Shown: positions 23,701-31,738, counted from the first letter of the stretch. The stretch is 32,966 bases of DNA from Clostridium tagluense (GCF_003865095.1 NZ_BHYK01000042.1:1-32966); one strand, 5' to 3'. The notes: a model not told the origin generated them from the sequence alone. Translations and numbers: made by a program.

Positions 23701-26385
23701 CTATTTGCGTAAGGATTTTTTTACCTTATGGACAAAGATTCTACCTTTACGCTTAATCATGTTTTTAACAATTATCGGTTTAAGCTTTTCTAGCGGTACG
23801 CTTGAAGCGTCATATTTTCTGACAAGTGAAATAGCATCGAACTTACATCTGGTTGTACATGCACCGCATCCTATACACATGTATTCATCTCTAGTTGTAG
23901 CACCGCAGCCAAGGCAACGTTCTGCTTCCTTCTTCACTTGATTTTCTGTAAATGTACTACGTAAATCTTTAAAGGTTTCTTTTGATTTTTTCCCATCCAC
24001 AGCAAGTGCTCTTTGCCTTGGCATACGGTCATAGCTTTCAAGAGTCAAGTTTTCTTTATCAAGTGCATGATACTCTCTCCTGTCACGACCAATAATTAAG
24101 CTCTGCCCTGGGTGAACATAACGATGGATTGAAATTGCACCTTCTTTACCCATAGCAATAGCATCGATAGCAAACTTTGGACCTGTCATTGCATCTCCAC
24201 CAGCAAATACATCTGGCTCTCCTGTCTGAAGTGTAAAGGGATCTGCTTTGATTGTCTTGTTTGGATTTAATTCTATGTTGCTGTTTTCCAGCAGGTTGCC
24301 CCAGTCTATTCCTTGACCTACTGAAATCAAAACATTATTTGTCTTAACAATCACAGTTTCCTTTTCATCAAATATAGGACTAAACTTTCCATTCTTATCG
24401 AAAACTGAAACACATTTTTTGAATTCTATGCCGGAAACATGTCCATTTTGTTGAAGAATTCGTTTTGGACCCCAAGAATTGTTGATACCAATATCTTCTG
24501 ACAATGCTTCTTCAATTTCTTCTTCAAGGGCCGGCATTTCTTTTCGACTCTCAAGGCAATACATATCAACTTTGGAGGCCCCAAGTCTTGCAGCTGTTCC
24601 TGCAACATCAATAGCAACGTTACCGCCACCGATTACAACTACGTTTCCTTCAAGTTTTATGTCATTACTAAGGTTTACAGCACGAAGGAAATCAACACCT
24701 GTAATAGCGCCTTCTGCATCTTCACCCTCTAACCCTAAGTTTCTACCTGCCTGAGCACCAATTGCAACATAGAATGCTTCATATCCCTCATTTCTGAGTT
24801 CGGGAAGGCTGACATCATTGCCCACTTCAATACCTGTTTTGAACTCAACGCCGAGTTCTCTCAAAATATCAATTTCTGCATTAATTACTTCTTTTTCCAA
24901 TCTATAAGCTGGAATTCCAAGTGTAAGCATACCACCAAGTACTTTTTGTTTTTCAAACACAGTTACCTTATAACCGTCAATAGCTAAGTAGAAAGCACAG
25001 GACAGACCTGATGGGCCAGCACCTATAATGGCAATTTTTTTTTCGTATTCATGTCTCAATTTTGGTACATAGCGATTATCCACATTTAACTCTTGATCTG
25101 CAATGAATTTTTTGATTTCATCTACAGCAACGGGATCGTCGATATCGCCTCTTGTACAGGCGGATTCACATTTTCTTGGACAGATACGTCCGCATACTGC
25201 TGGAAATGGATTTTCGTGCTTTATAAGTTCAAGGGCTTCTTTATATTTTCCCTTAGAAGCGAGCTTAATGTATCCTTGAACAGATATGTGAGCTGGACAC
25301 TCTGTTTTACAAGGACTTGTACCGGTTTCAACAACATTTTGCCTATTAGTACGATAATCCACATTCCATTTCTCTGGACCCCACTTTGTATTAGATGGGA
25401 AATCCTTTCTTTTTTCTGGAGTAATTGGTGTTTTAGTACATAAATTTTGACCTAGTTTCAATGCATTAACAGGACAAACCGCAACACATTCTCCGCAAGC
25501 AACACATTTATCTTTATCGATTTTTGAAACATAATTTGAACGCACAAAATCATTGTTAAGGAACATTGAGGCATTTCTCGTAGATAAACAGGAACAACCG
25601 CAGCAGTTACAAATGGCGTGGGTTTTTCCAGGGCCATCTGTATTGGGTATTTGATGCATCAAACCATTTTCTTCGGCTTTTTTAATAATTTCAAAAGCTT
25701 CCGCGCGGGTAATCTTTCGGCCACGGCTTGTACGGATATAGAACTGGGCAGCATCGCCTAGCTGAATACACATATCTTCCTTCAAGTGACCGCAACCTTC
25801 TCCCATAGCTTCTCTTGCTGTACGGCAAGAACAATTGGAAACTGAGAAAACAGTATTTTCATTGAGATATTTGGAAATTTCCTCATAGGATGCTCTTCTA
25901 GTTTCTCCTTCAATGGATTTTTCGATAGGGATTACACGCATCACGCCTGTTCCTACAGGAAAAAGACCTGCTGCTATAGGAGCTCTTCTTTTCCCGTACC
26001 CATCAAAAGCCTGGCCAATTTGCTTAAAGTTTTTAATGTTTTCCCTATGTGGGTGGTTAACTATCAGTTCCATGTGGCCCGGAACCCAAATCTCAAGCCA
26101 GTATTTATCAACACCTTCTTTTTCACCAACGAGGCAAGCACCGGCAACGGCTAATTCCCATAGGAGTCTTTCTGTTTCCTCTACAGATTTACAGCAGATT
26201 GCTGCAACTTCCTTCGCACTTTTTGGTTTATGTAATTCAAGACAAAGTGCTACTTCTGCCATTTCTTCTGTAACAACAGGTTCCAAAATTTTACATTCTG
26301 GATGTTCCCGCGTAATTTCTGATTTTGAACCACGCTTTGTCTTACTAATCTTATTTGCAAGGTCCAATACTTTTTCATTTACCAT
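23701..26385 (-). CDS. Large Fe-S flavoprotein with GltD-like NAD(P)H oxidoreductase core
   Basis: An 894-residue cytoplasmic multidomain redox protein. Positions count from the preferred ATG at 26383-26385, 6 nt after GGGGGAGGGA; an in-frame ATG 10 codons upstream lacks a site. Order: a winged-helix-like segment (about 30-95); a Cys-rich region with NCSCR (184-188), GEGCGHLKEDMC and ICNCCGCSC (about 260-267); a ferredoxin motif CVACGECVAVCP (294-305); a GltD-type Fe-S domain (CKTECPAHISVQGY to CGRICPRKCESAC, 358-411); an FAD site IIGAGPSG (453-460); an NAD(P) site VVIGGGNVAIDVAGTAA; the second FAD motif AGGDAMTGP; and a C-terminal CLGCG...CIGCGACTTRC ferredoxin domain. The core matches glutamate synthase small subunit-like electron-transfer proteins. 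No glutamate synthase large subunit is nearby, so it probably passes electrons between NAD(P)H, flavin and an unknown partner. It is monocistronic. Confidence 0.88.
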   Translation of the reverse strand: MVNEKVLDLANKISKTKRGSKSEITREHPECKILEPVVTEEMAEVALCLELHKPKSAKEVAAICCKSVEETERLLWELAVAGACLVGEKEGVDKYWLEIWVPGHMELIVNHPHRENIKNFKQIGQAFDGYGKRRAPIAAGLFPVGTGVMRVIPIEKSIEGETRRASYEEISKYLNENTVFSVSNCSCRTAREAMGEGCGHLKEDMCIQLGDAAQFYIRTSRGRKITRAEAFEIIKKAEENGLMHQIPNTDGPGKTHAICNCCGCSCLSTRNASMFLNNDFVRSNYVSKIDKDKCVACGECVAVCPVNALKLGQNLCTKTPITPEKRKDFPSNTKWGPEKWNVDYRTNRQNVVETGTSPCKTECPAHISVQGYIKLASKGKYKEALELIKHENPFPAVCGRICPRKCESACTRGDIDDPVAVDEIKKFIADQELNVDNRYVPKLRHEYEKKIAIIGAGPSGLSCAFYLAIDGYKVTVFEKQKVLGGMLTLGIPAYRLEKEVINAEIDILRELGVEFKTGIEVGNDVSLPELRNEGYEAFYVAIGAQAGRNLGLEGEDAEGAITGVDFLRAVNLSNDIKLEGNVVVIGGGNVAIDVAGTAARLGASKVDMYCLESRKEMPALEEEIEEALSEDIGINNSWGPKRILQQNGHVSGIEFKKCVSVFDKNGKFSPIFDEKETVIVKTNNVLISVGQGIDWGNLLENSNIELNPNKTIKADPFTLQTGEPDVFAGGDAMTGPKFAIDAIAMGKEGAISIHRYVHPGQSLIIGRDRREYHALDKENLTLESYDRMPRQRALAVDGKKSKETFKDLRSTFTENQVKKEAERCLGCGATTRDEYMCIGCGACTTRCKFDAISLVRKYDASSVPLEKLKPIIVKNMIKRKGRIFVHKVKKSLRK

Positions 26386-26467
26386 ATATAGTCCCTCCCC
26401 CATATTTAGTTTCAACTTTATTCTTCTACAAAAAATGATTTATTCAACTTGATCATCTTTCAGTATA

Positions 26468-26845
26468 CTATTTTTTATTTTCCCAGATAACTTGCATTTG
26501 ATAAGCATTTCTGGAAATTCTACATCCTGGCAAATTAGTAGTAAATAAATCTTTAAATTTCTCCTCTGATAAATATCTATCTGAAGCTAAATGCTTTAGC
26601 CAATCCTTTGAAAGATTGGATTTAAATATTCTAAATCCAATCTTTATACCTATTACTTTATCGTAATGCTTTGACAACTTGTATGCCAAAATACCTGACC
26701 CACAACCTATATCCAATACTGAACCTTTGTTATCTGACATTTCTAAAACGAAAAATTTACTATTATCAAATAATGATTCCATAAAATCATATTCTTCTGC
26801 TACTTTATTAAATTGCATTTTAGTTTTGTTTATAGAATTATTCAT
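26468..26845 (-). pseudogene. SAM-dependent methyltransferase with internal deletion
   Basis: A 125-residue reading frame that joins two ends of a class I methyltransferase. The N-terminal part has KVAEEYDFME and motif I, VLDIGCGSGILAYKLS (about 43-58), then VIGIKI where an acidic residue normally binds the ribose. The rest from about residue 72, KDWLKHLASDRYLSEEKF to a final VIWENK, reads like the extreme C-terminus of such enzymes. About 100 residues that carry motifs II-III are missing, with the frame kept. The product is unlikely to fold as an active enzyme. A plain-looking start and ribosome binding site remain. It could also be an unusual short protein, but a deletion is simpler. Confidence 0.6.
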
Positions 26846-27166
26846 ATTTGGTCACCTTTAATAAGTTTGATAGTGTTAAAACTATCTTTGTTGGTCACTT
26901 CCATTAGCAATTTTAAGTAGTTCGTCACATTATACCCGCAGGACACAAATCATTTATTTAATTATACCATTATTACCGTAAATTGGGTAAAAAAATGAAT
27001 ATATGATTTTATGTGAAATCATGTATAAAGCGGCGTGATTCATAAAAGGAGAGATGGAAATTTTATAAATTATATTATTGATAGATAAATTATGATGCAA
27101 ATAGTTCATGTAGTGGTACAATCACTATGGAATTTGATTTTTTTTAAGAGTCCCATTGATCTCGCA
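26846..27166. other. Gene-free stretch before brnQ
   Basis: AT-rich DNA without a supported gene. AAAAGGAGAG at 27046-27055 resembles a ribosome binding site, but only a four-codon frame follows, so it may be left from a lost gene. I looked for a T-box motif (AGGGTGG-type) because brnQ is often under T-box control, and saw none. Confidence 0.35.
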
Positions 27167-27195
27167 TTGACAGATACCTAAAAAAACCGTAAAAT
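27167..27195 (+). promoter_or_regulatory. brnQ promoter
   Basis: TTGACA (27167-27172), a 17-bp spacer and TAAAAT (27190-27195) form a good sigma-A promoter. The untranslated leader would be about 135 nt. No clear CodY box was seen. Confidence 0.65.
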
Positions 27196-27337
27196 AAAAT
27201 ATTGTTATAATTTTGAGTAAGAGCATATTAGAGTTAAAGTTGTAAGGGTAATATGTACAAAGCAAATCGTTTTTTAAAGAAGTACTGATTTATTTGTTAT
27301 AAAACTACAAAGATAAATTAAGATGGAGGTTATGTAA

Positions 27338-28636
27338 ATCAAAAATTCAACAAAACATTCAATAGTTATAGGTTTTGCATTATTTGCAATGTTCTTCGGT
27401 GCGGGAAACCTGATTTTTCCACCAACATTAGGAAAAGCAGCAGGGGATAAAGTTTTATCATCAATTATGGGCTTTCTTATTACAGGAGTTGGTCTTCCTC
27501 TATGTGCGGTAATTGCCTGTGCTAAAATTAATGGTACTTTTGAAAAAATGGCAGATAGAGTAGGACGAGTATTTTCTGTAATAGTCTCTATAGCTTTAAT
27601 TCTTGTTATAGGACCTTTATTTGCAATTCCAAGAACAGCTGCAACAACTTTCGAACTGGGAATTCAGCCTTTATTTCCATCAATTGGACAAAATATATCG
27701 ATTATAGTGTATTTTGCAATAGTGCTTGCATTTGCGCTTAAACCTTCTTCAATAATTGATAATATAGGTAAAATACTTACACCAGCACTTTTATTAATGC
27801 TAGCTGTAATTATAGTTAAAGGAATAATAGATCCTATTGGACCAATTGTAGCTACATCTTACCAAGGTGGATTCTCAAAAGCTTTAATAGAAGGATATCA
27901 AACAACGGATGCTATGACTGGTGTTATATTTTCATCAATAATTCTTGCAGCTATTAGAGCAAAAGGTTATAAAAGCTCAAAAGATATAATGAGGATAACT
28001 ATGAAATCGGCTGTAGTGTCTTTAATAGGTTTATCCTTTGTATATACGGGACTTATGTACCTTGGGACTCAAACAACTACTTTATTTCCTGGAAAGATAT
28101 CTAGAACTAGTCTGGTTACAGAAATTGTTAGATTAGACCTAGGTAGTATAGGTAGTTGTATACTTAGTTTATGTGTTGCTATTGCATGTTTAACCACCGC
28201 TATAGGAATACTTTCAGCTGGATCACATTTTTTTGTTAAACTTTCTAAGGGTAAATTATCTTATAAAGGTATTGCTATTAGTATGGCTTTAGTAAGTGGA
28301 GTAATGGCTACAAAGGATGTTGATAGTTTAATTAAATTAGCAGGTCCAGTTTTACAAATTATATATCCAATTGTAATTGTTCTAATAGTTACTACTTTGC
28401 TTGGTGATATAGTGAAAAATAATAAGGTAGTTGCTATAACTACATACACAGTTTTAATAGTAAGTGCTTTAAATACTATAAATGATTTGACATCAAATAG
28501 CATTGGATTCTTTAAATATGTTCCTTTATCCAGTGTAGGATTTGGATGGGTCATACCAGCTACACTTGCTTTTGTAATTTCTAACAGGTTAATAAAATCA
28601 AATAAAATCACTAAAAATAGAGAATTAGAAAATTAA
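27338..28636 (+). CDS. brnQ: Branched-chain amino acid transport system II carrier protein
   Basis: A carrier of the LIV-II family that imports leucine, isoleucine and valine with Na+ or H+. It has about 12 membrane segments. The family N-terminus GFALFAMFFGAGNLIFPP is complete only if translation begins before the first in-frame ATG (27389). Upstream, GGAGG (27325-27329) is followed by ATG TAA ATC AAA. The ATC at 27338-27340 is 8 nt from the site and in frame, giving 432 residues, normal for the family. The ATG at 27332 is only 2 nt from GGAGG and is followed at once by a stop. Either ATC is a rare start codon or codon 2 of an ATG-AAA-like start has mutated. Further landmarks are GPLFAIPRTAATTFELGI near 85-102 and TKDVDSLIKLAGP near 325-337. 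A terminator follows. Confidence 0.85.
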   Translation: MKNSTKHSIVIGFALFAMFFGAGNLIFPPTLGKAAGDKVLSSIMGFLITGVGLPLCAVIACAKINGTFEKMADRVGRVFSVIVSIALILVIGPLFAIPRTAATTFELGIQPLFPSIGQNISIIVYFAIVLAFALKPSSIIDNIGKILTPALLLMLAVIIVKGIIDPIGPIVATSYQGGFSKALIEGYQTTDAMTGVIFSSIILAAIRAKGYKSSKDIMRITMKSAVVSLIGLSFVYTGLMYLGTQTTTLFPGKISRTSLVTEIVRLDLGSIGSCILSLCVAIACLTTAIGILSAGSHFFVKLSKGKLSYKGIAISMALVSGVMATKDVDSLIKLAGPVLQIIYPIVIVLIVTTLLGDIVKNNKVVAITTYTVLIVSALNTINDLTSNSIGFFKYVPLSSVGFGWVIPATLAFVISNRLIKSNKITKNRELEN

Positions 28637-28665
28637 TTCACTAGAGTCTATAAATTAGTAAACAT

Positions 28666-28720
28666 AAACTTCCAGTTGTTGCCATGGCATTAGAAGCTGT
28701 AGTAAAAACTGGAAGTTTTT
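28666..28720 (+). terminator. Terminator after brnQ
   Basis: The 12-bp stem AAACTTCCAGTT/AACTGGAAGTTT closes a 29-nt loop that includes the palindrome GCCATGGC, and ends in TTTTT. Confidence 0.75.
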
Positions 28721-29017
28721 ACTTTGCATTTTCAAACTTAAAGGATTTTTACTGGAACATGAAAATATAATACAGGAACATTGAATAATTTTGCTATGGC
28801 GGATGAGATGACAACATTACAGAAATTGGTAACGTAGTGGACAAACTTGAACTATAAATCCTTTTAAGTTCTTCTCAAATTTCATTTAAAAACCTCCCTT
28901 TATTATTCGCTAGTCCTATTATTCTACAAATAGTATTTTCACTATTATTATTTTTTACAGTTGTAACGCAACATTCATAAGTTGTGTCATAATTAATACT
29001 ATAATTTGTATGAGATA
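28721..29017. other. Gene-free stretch, possibly with coding debris
   Basis: No intact gene. A short frame near 28790-28850 reads AMADEMTTLQKLVT before a stop and, after a shift, VDKLEL; it could be debris of a helical protein. This is too weak to assign. Confidence 0.25.
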
Positions 29018-29578
29018 TTACTGGATTTTAAAGTCTTCTTTTAGTATCGAATACATATTACAGTCCTCAAATCCAGAAATACTTTTGTACTTCTGCTTTG
29101 CAAAGCCTTCAAATGTCATCCCTGATTTTTGCATAACCCTACCTGAAGCAGGATTGTTTATGGAATGATAAGTCTCAATCCTATTGAATCCAATATTCTC
29201 AAATGCAAAACTTAATACAGCTTTTAGTGCCTCTGTGGTAATACCTTGTCCCCAATATTTCTTACCTATAGAGTATCCTACATCTCCACAAAGATCATTC
29301 TCATTAATTATAAATAGACCAATTGAACCTATAGGTTCATCGCTTTCTTTCAATGCAATAGCCCATATATAAAAAGATGATCTATTATAATCAAAGAGCC
29401 ACTGGTTTATTATCATTTTAGTTTCTTCTATATTTTCATGTTGTTGCCATCTCATGTATTTAGATATGTCCTCATCGCTAGCCCAATTATTAAACATACT
29501 ATCTGAATCGTCACTAGTAAAACGTCTTAATATTAATCTTTGAGTTTTAATTTCTATCGTCCCTTTGTGATTTAACAT
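29018..29578 (-). CDS. GNAT-family N-acetyltransferase (RimJ/RimL type)
   Basis: A 186-residue acetyl-CoA-dependent acetyltransferase. It opens with TQRLILRRFTSDDSDSMFNNW, the RimJ/RimL N-terminus. Motif A is DVGYSIGKKYWGQGITTEAL (about 95-114), with the Gx-x-GQG acetyl-CoA loop. NRIETYHSINNPASGRVMQKSGM then gives the C-terminal substrate and CoA contacts. Length is normal. The ATG at 29576-29578 is 9 nt from AAAGGAG; a TTG three codons earlier is too close to it. The target may be a protein N-terminus, an aminoglycoside or another amine; sequence alone does not tell. Confidence 0.9.
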   Translation of the reverse strand: MLNHKGTIEIKTQRLILRRFTSDDSDSMFNNWASDEDISKYMRWQQHENIEETKMIINQWLFDYNRSSFYIWAIALKESDEPIGSIGLFIINENDLCGDVGYSIGKKYWGQGITTEALKAVLSFAFENIGFNRIETYHSINNPASGRVMQKSGMTFEGFAKQKYKSISGFEDCNMYSILKEDFKIQ

Positions 29579-29691
29579 GATTTTCAACTCCTTTATTTTA
29601 CTAATAAATATATTAGTAGCTTTATAATTTACAACTTCGGCCTGACTCTATAGAAATTATAGCATATTATACATATTTTCACATTACTGCA

Positions 29692-29740
29692 TTTCTATAA
29701 TAGTAAATATTTTCATTTTTAAATACCATATTATCCACTT
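29692..29740. repeat. Dispersed intergenic repeat, short copy
   Basis: ATAGTAAATATTTTCATTTT followed by AAATACCATATTATCCACTT aligns with the left part of the copy at 31484-31520 with few changes. It lies between the acetyltransferase and hydrolase genes. Confidence 0.45.
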
Positions 29741-29746
29741 CGGAAT

Positions 29747-30484
29747 CTACTTACTCATTCCATTAACTATCCCTTTTATTGCATCAATCACTACCTGGGG
29801 CTTATCCTTCTGTATATAATGACCGCTATCCTCAACAATAATGTGTTTACTATAATCTGATAATGATACTAAGTCATTTTGATAGTTTAACCAGGTTTCT
29901 TCCGTAATGGTAGAAGATTTTTCACCTTTATGGTCAGCGGTAAGGACAATTATTGGAATATTCCTTAATGCATCCTTTTCTCTTATTTCTTTTACTTGTT
30001 TAGCACTAATTAGTAATTCATCAAAAGTTTGTTCTGAACCAATGGATTGGCTTTTCACGATTTCTATTTCTTTTGAAGAAGAACGTTTCACCCTATCTTC
30101 AAATTGATTTTCATGTGAACAATCAACAAATACAATACCAGACACTTCTTTAGGATATGTACCTGCGAATAATCTTGCATTATAGCCTCCAATTGAATGC
30201 GCAACTATAATATAGGGGGCTTTAACCTTTGATTTATTTAAAACAGTATGTAGCTCGTGAACTTGGTCTAAGCTGCTTCTTGGTAAATCACTTGTATCGC
30301 TATTTCCGAGACCTGATCTATCATAAGAAAATGTTCTTGTATTTTTTGAAATTTGATTTTGAACTACCTCCCAGTCAAAATGAGTACACCCTAGCCCTGA
30401 TTCAAATACGACAGTTGGATCCCCTTTTCCATAACAATTCACATATAGTCTCGGCAATTTCGTTTCTTTTATTTTTATAAACAT
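29747..30484 (-). CDS. Alpha/beta hydrolase
   Basis: A 245-residue cytoplasmic hydrolase of the alpha/beta fold. Visible are FESGLGCTHFDWEVV (oxyanion-hole region, about 28-41), YDRSGLGNSD (54-63), the nucleophile elbow AHSIGG with S97, VFVDCSH after strand 6, a probable acid D184 in VLTADHKG, and the catalytic H222 in DSGHYIQKDKP. All three members of the triad are therefore present. There is no signal peptide. The ribosome binding site is GAGGGGG. The substrate is unknown; esterase or peptidase-like activity on small molecules is typical. It stands alone. Confidence 0.9.
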   Translation of the reverse strand: MFIKIKETKLPRLYVNCYGKGDPTVVFESGLGCTHFDWEVVQNQISKNTRTFSYDRSGLGNSDTSDLPRSSLDQVHELHTVLNKSKVKAPYIIVAHSIGGYNARLFAGTYPKEVSGIVFVDCSHENQFEDRVKRSSSKEIEIVKSQSIGSEQTFDELLISAKQVKEIREKDALRNIPIIVLTADHKGEKSSTITEETWLNYQNDLVSLSDYSKHIIVEDSGHYIQKDKPQVVIDAIKGIVNGMSK

Positions 30485-30629
30485 AGAATCCCCCTCTGGA
30501 TATTATATTTTATCCATGTAATGCGTTAGTATTAATTTATGTGTATTATTGGTAGGCCTCTTATAAGGGTATATAAAGGTAAAATTTATATACAATTCAT
30601 TAAATTGCCATATTGTCATACTACCATTT

Positions 30630-30722
30630 TTGTATAAAATAGTATATATTTGTTTTAAAATCCATATTATTTAGTTGTCAAAGAACATTGTTCATACTTT
30701 TAAATTCATTAGTTAAGACGTA
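30630..30722. repeat. Dispersed intergenic repeat, long copy A
   Basis: This stretch aligns with 31468-31566. Shared blocks include ATAGTATATATTTGTTTTAA, CCATATT, TCAAAGAACATTGTTCATAC, and TTAAATTCATTAGTTAAGAC against TTAAATTTCAATAGTTACGTC. Confidence 0.5.
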
Positions 30723-30812
30723 CTTTTCTCAGTGGTCTATACATATTTGTATTACCTAGCAACTAATAAAAAATGTTCTTTGAAAATTGAATAGTGTGAT
30801 ATTAAAAAACCA

Positions 30813-30821
30813 TGTTATAAT
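30813..30821 (+). promoter_or_regulatory. Extended -10 promoter for the FakA-like small gene
   Basis: TGTTATAAT has the TG-N-TATAAT form and lies about 50 nt before the ATG. No clear -35 box is present, as is common with an extended -10. Confidence 0.45.
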
Positions 30822-30869
30822 TAACCAAAATATAAATCGGAATTTGTAAAACAGAAAAGGAGAATAATT

Positions 30870-31121
30870 ATGCTTGAATACAGATTTGATACGCAGTTAT
30901 TAATTGAAGGAGAAAAACTTTCAGAAGATAAAATAAACGAGTATATTACAAAAAACATTGAAGGCGATTGCTTACTTGCGGTTGGTGATGAGGAACTGAT
31001 TAAAATTCATTTTCACACAAATACTCCATGGAAAGTACTTGAGTATTGTGCTTCATTAGGTGATATTCATGATGTTGTTGTAGAAAATATGGAACGACAG
31101 ACAAATGGTCTTAAAGGTTAA
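30870..31121 (+). CDS. Free-standing FakA/DAK-like small domain protein
   Basis: An 83-residue protein matching one domain of the fatty acid kinase FakA (YloV, DAK-phosphatase family). YRFDTQLLIEGEKLSEDKIN corresponds to the YCTEF-type strand, GDCLLAVGDEELIKIHFHTN (about 31-50) is the conserved VGD-ELIKVHVHTN core, and PWKVLEYCASLGDIHDVVVE follows. In FakA (over 500 residues) this lies after the kinase domain. Here there is no kinase domain and no DegV/FakB gene nearby. It has a strong AAAAGGAG site, its own promoter and a perfect terminator, so it seems a real small gene rather than debris. Its role is not known. It might bind the same partner as FakA or be a relic kept by selection. Confidence 0.75.
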   Translation: MLEYRFDTQLLIEGEKLSEDKINEYITKNIEGDCLLAVGDEELIKIHFHTNTPWKVLEYCASLGDIHDVVVENMERQTNGLKG

Positions 31122-31167
31122 ACAATAAATATAAAATCCAATTTATCAGTGAGAGGTAAACACTAGT

Positions 31168-31207
31168 AAAAACACCGTAAAATTCAATTGAATTTTACGG
31201 TGTTTTT
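31168..31207. terminator. Perfect 40-bp palindromic terminator
   Basis: AAAAACACCGTAAAATTCAA is followed exactly by its complement, ending in TTTTT. It can act on both strands, between the FakA-like gene and the convergent nitroreductase remnant. Confidence 0.9.
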
Positions 31208-31227
31208 AAGGGATTATTTGTTTAATT

Positions 31228-31424
31228 TTATAACCAACTTACAATGTTTTCAGAAATATCCCTTCTTTTAGATTTTACATCCTTTCCACTCGGATATCCA
31301 ACGGATATAACCGCCATTAACTCTAAGTCCTCTGAAACCTCTAATAATTCTCGTACTTTATCTTCGTTTTTTAATATTTCCCCAATCCAGCAAGTTCCTA
31401 AACCAAGATCATATACAATTTCTA
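31228..31424 (-). pseudogene. Nitroreductase C-terminal remnant
   Basis: The minus strand reads VEIVYDLGLGTCWIGEILKN, then EDKVRELLEVSEDLELMAVI, SVGYPSGKDVKSKRRDISEN and IVSWL before TAA. GLGTCWIG and the VGYP segment are hallmarks of the C-terminal half of FMN-dependent nitroreductases. The N-terminal two thirds, with the FMN-phosphate site, is absent and an in-frame TGA lies just upstream. It is a truncated, non-functional copy bordered by the dispersed repeat. Confidence 0.78.
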
Positions 31425-31467
31425 CTCAACTCATATAAATAATAACATATTTACTATGTTTAATCAT

Positions 31468-31566
31468 AATTGTATTTTCACAATAGTAAATAATTTTATT
31501 TTTTAATACCATATTTAACTTATCAAAGACCATTGTTCGTACCTTAAATTTCAATAGTTACGTCCT
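31468..31566. repeat. Dispersed intergenic repeat, long copy B
   Basis: CAATAGTAAATAATTTTATT, AATACCATATT, TCAAAGACCATTGTTCGTAC and CAATAGTTACGTC align in the same order with copy A, and the first part aligns with the short copy at 29692. The whole region 31425-31657 has no gene. Confidence 0.5.
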
Positions 31567-31657
31567 CTAATTCTCAAAGTTCGTCATAAGAATTACTAAA
31601 GAAATTATGTAATTAAGATCTAAGATTAATATATAAAAAATACATTAATTCAACTTA

Positions 31658-31686
31658 TTTACATTGAATGCAAAAGGTGATATAAT
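31658..31686 (+). promoter_or_regulatory. Strong promoter of an orphan leader transcript
   Basis: TTTACA (31658-31663), exactly 17 bp, then TATAAT (31681-31686). Transcription should start near 31693. Confidence 0.8.
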
Positions 31687-31717
31687 AAGAAAAAATGTTG
31701 AAAGGGGGAAGTAAGTT

Positions 31718-31738
31718 ATGACACCAGCTAATTGCTAA
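31718..31738 (+). CDS. Six-residue leader peptide MTPANC
   Basis: The ATG follows AAAGGGGG at 9-nt spacing, better than many genes here, and the frame closes with TAA after MTPANC. Its size, position about 25 nt into the transcript, and overlap with a long-range inverted repeat suggest a sensor ORF whose translation state alters RNA folding. It may still be chance. Confidence 0.5.
   Translation: MTPANC

Larger units (their letters stand above)
30485..30869. other. Long intergenic region with repeat and rRNA-spacer-like boxes
   Basis: 385 bp without a gene. It holds the dispersed repeat (30630-30722). TCAAAGAACATT near 30678 is matched about 80 bp later by AATGTTCTTTGA near 30772, a 12-bp inverted repeat. 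The second arm continues as TTGAAAATTGAATAGTG, which resembles the box found before and between rRNA genes in Firmicutes. No rRNA or tRNA gene is present. Confidence 0.45.

Noticed and set aside
25913-26452. Plus-strand open frame of 179 codons opposite the Fe-S flavoprotein
   Set aside because: It is antisense to a conserved coding region and its composition is typical of a shadow frame.
26846-27337. T-box riboswitch or other leader control before brnQ
   Set aside because: No T-box core sequence and no competing terminator hairpin were visible in the leader.
28681-28740. Short frame MALEAVVKTGSFYFAF resembling LysR or shell-protein N-termini
   Set aside because: It lies inside the brnQ terminator hairpin and stays similar for only a dozen residues; chance is more likely.
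28780-28860. AMADEMTTLQKLVT frame as the C-terminal end of a chemoreceptor
   Set aside because: It needs a frameshift and has no signalling-domain sequence upstream.
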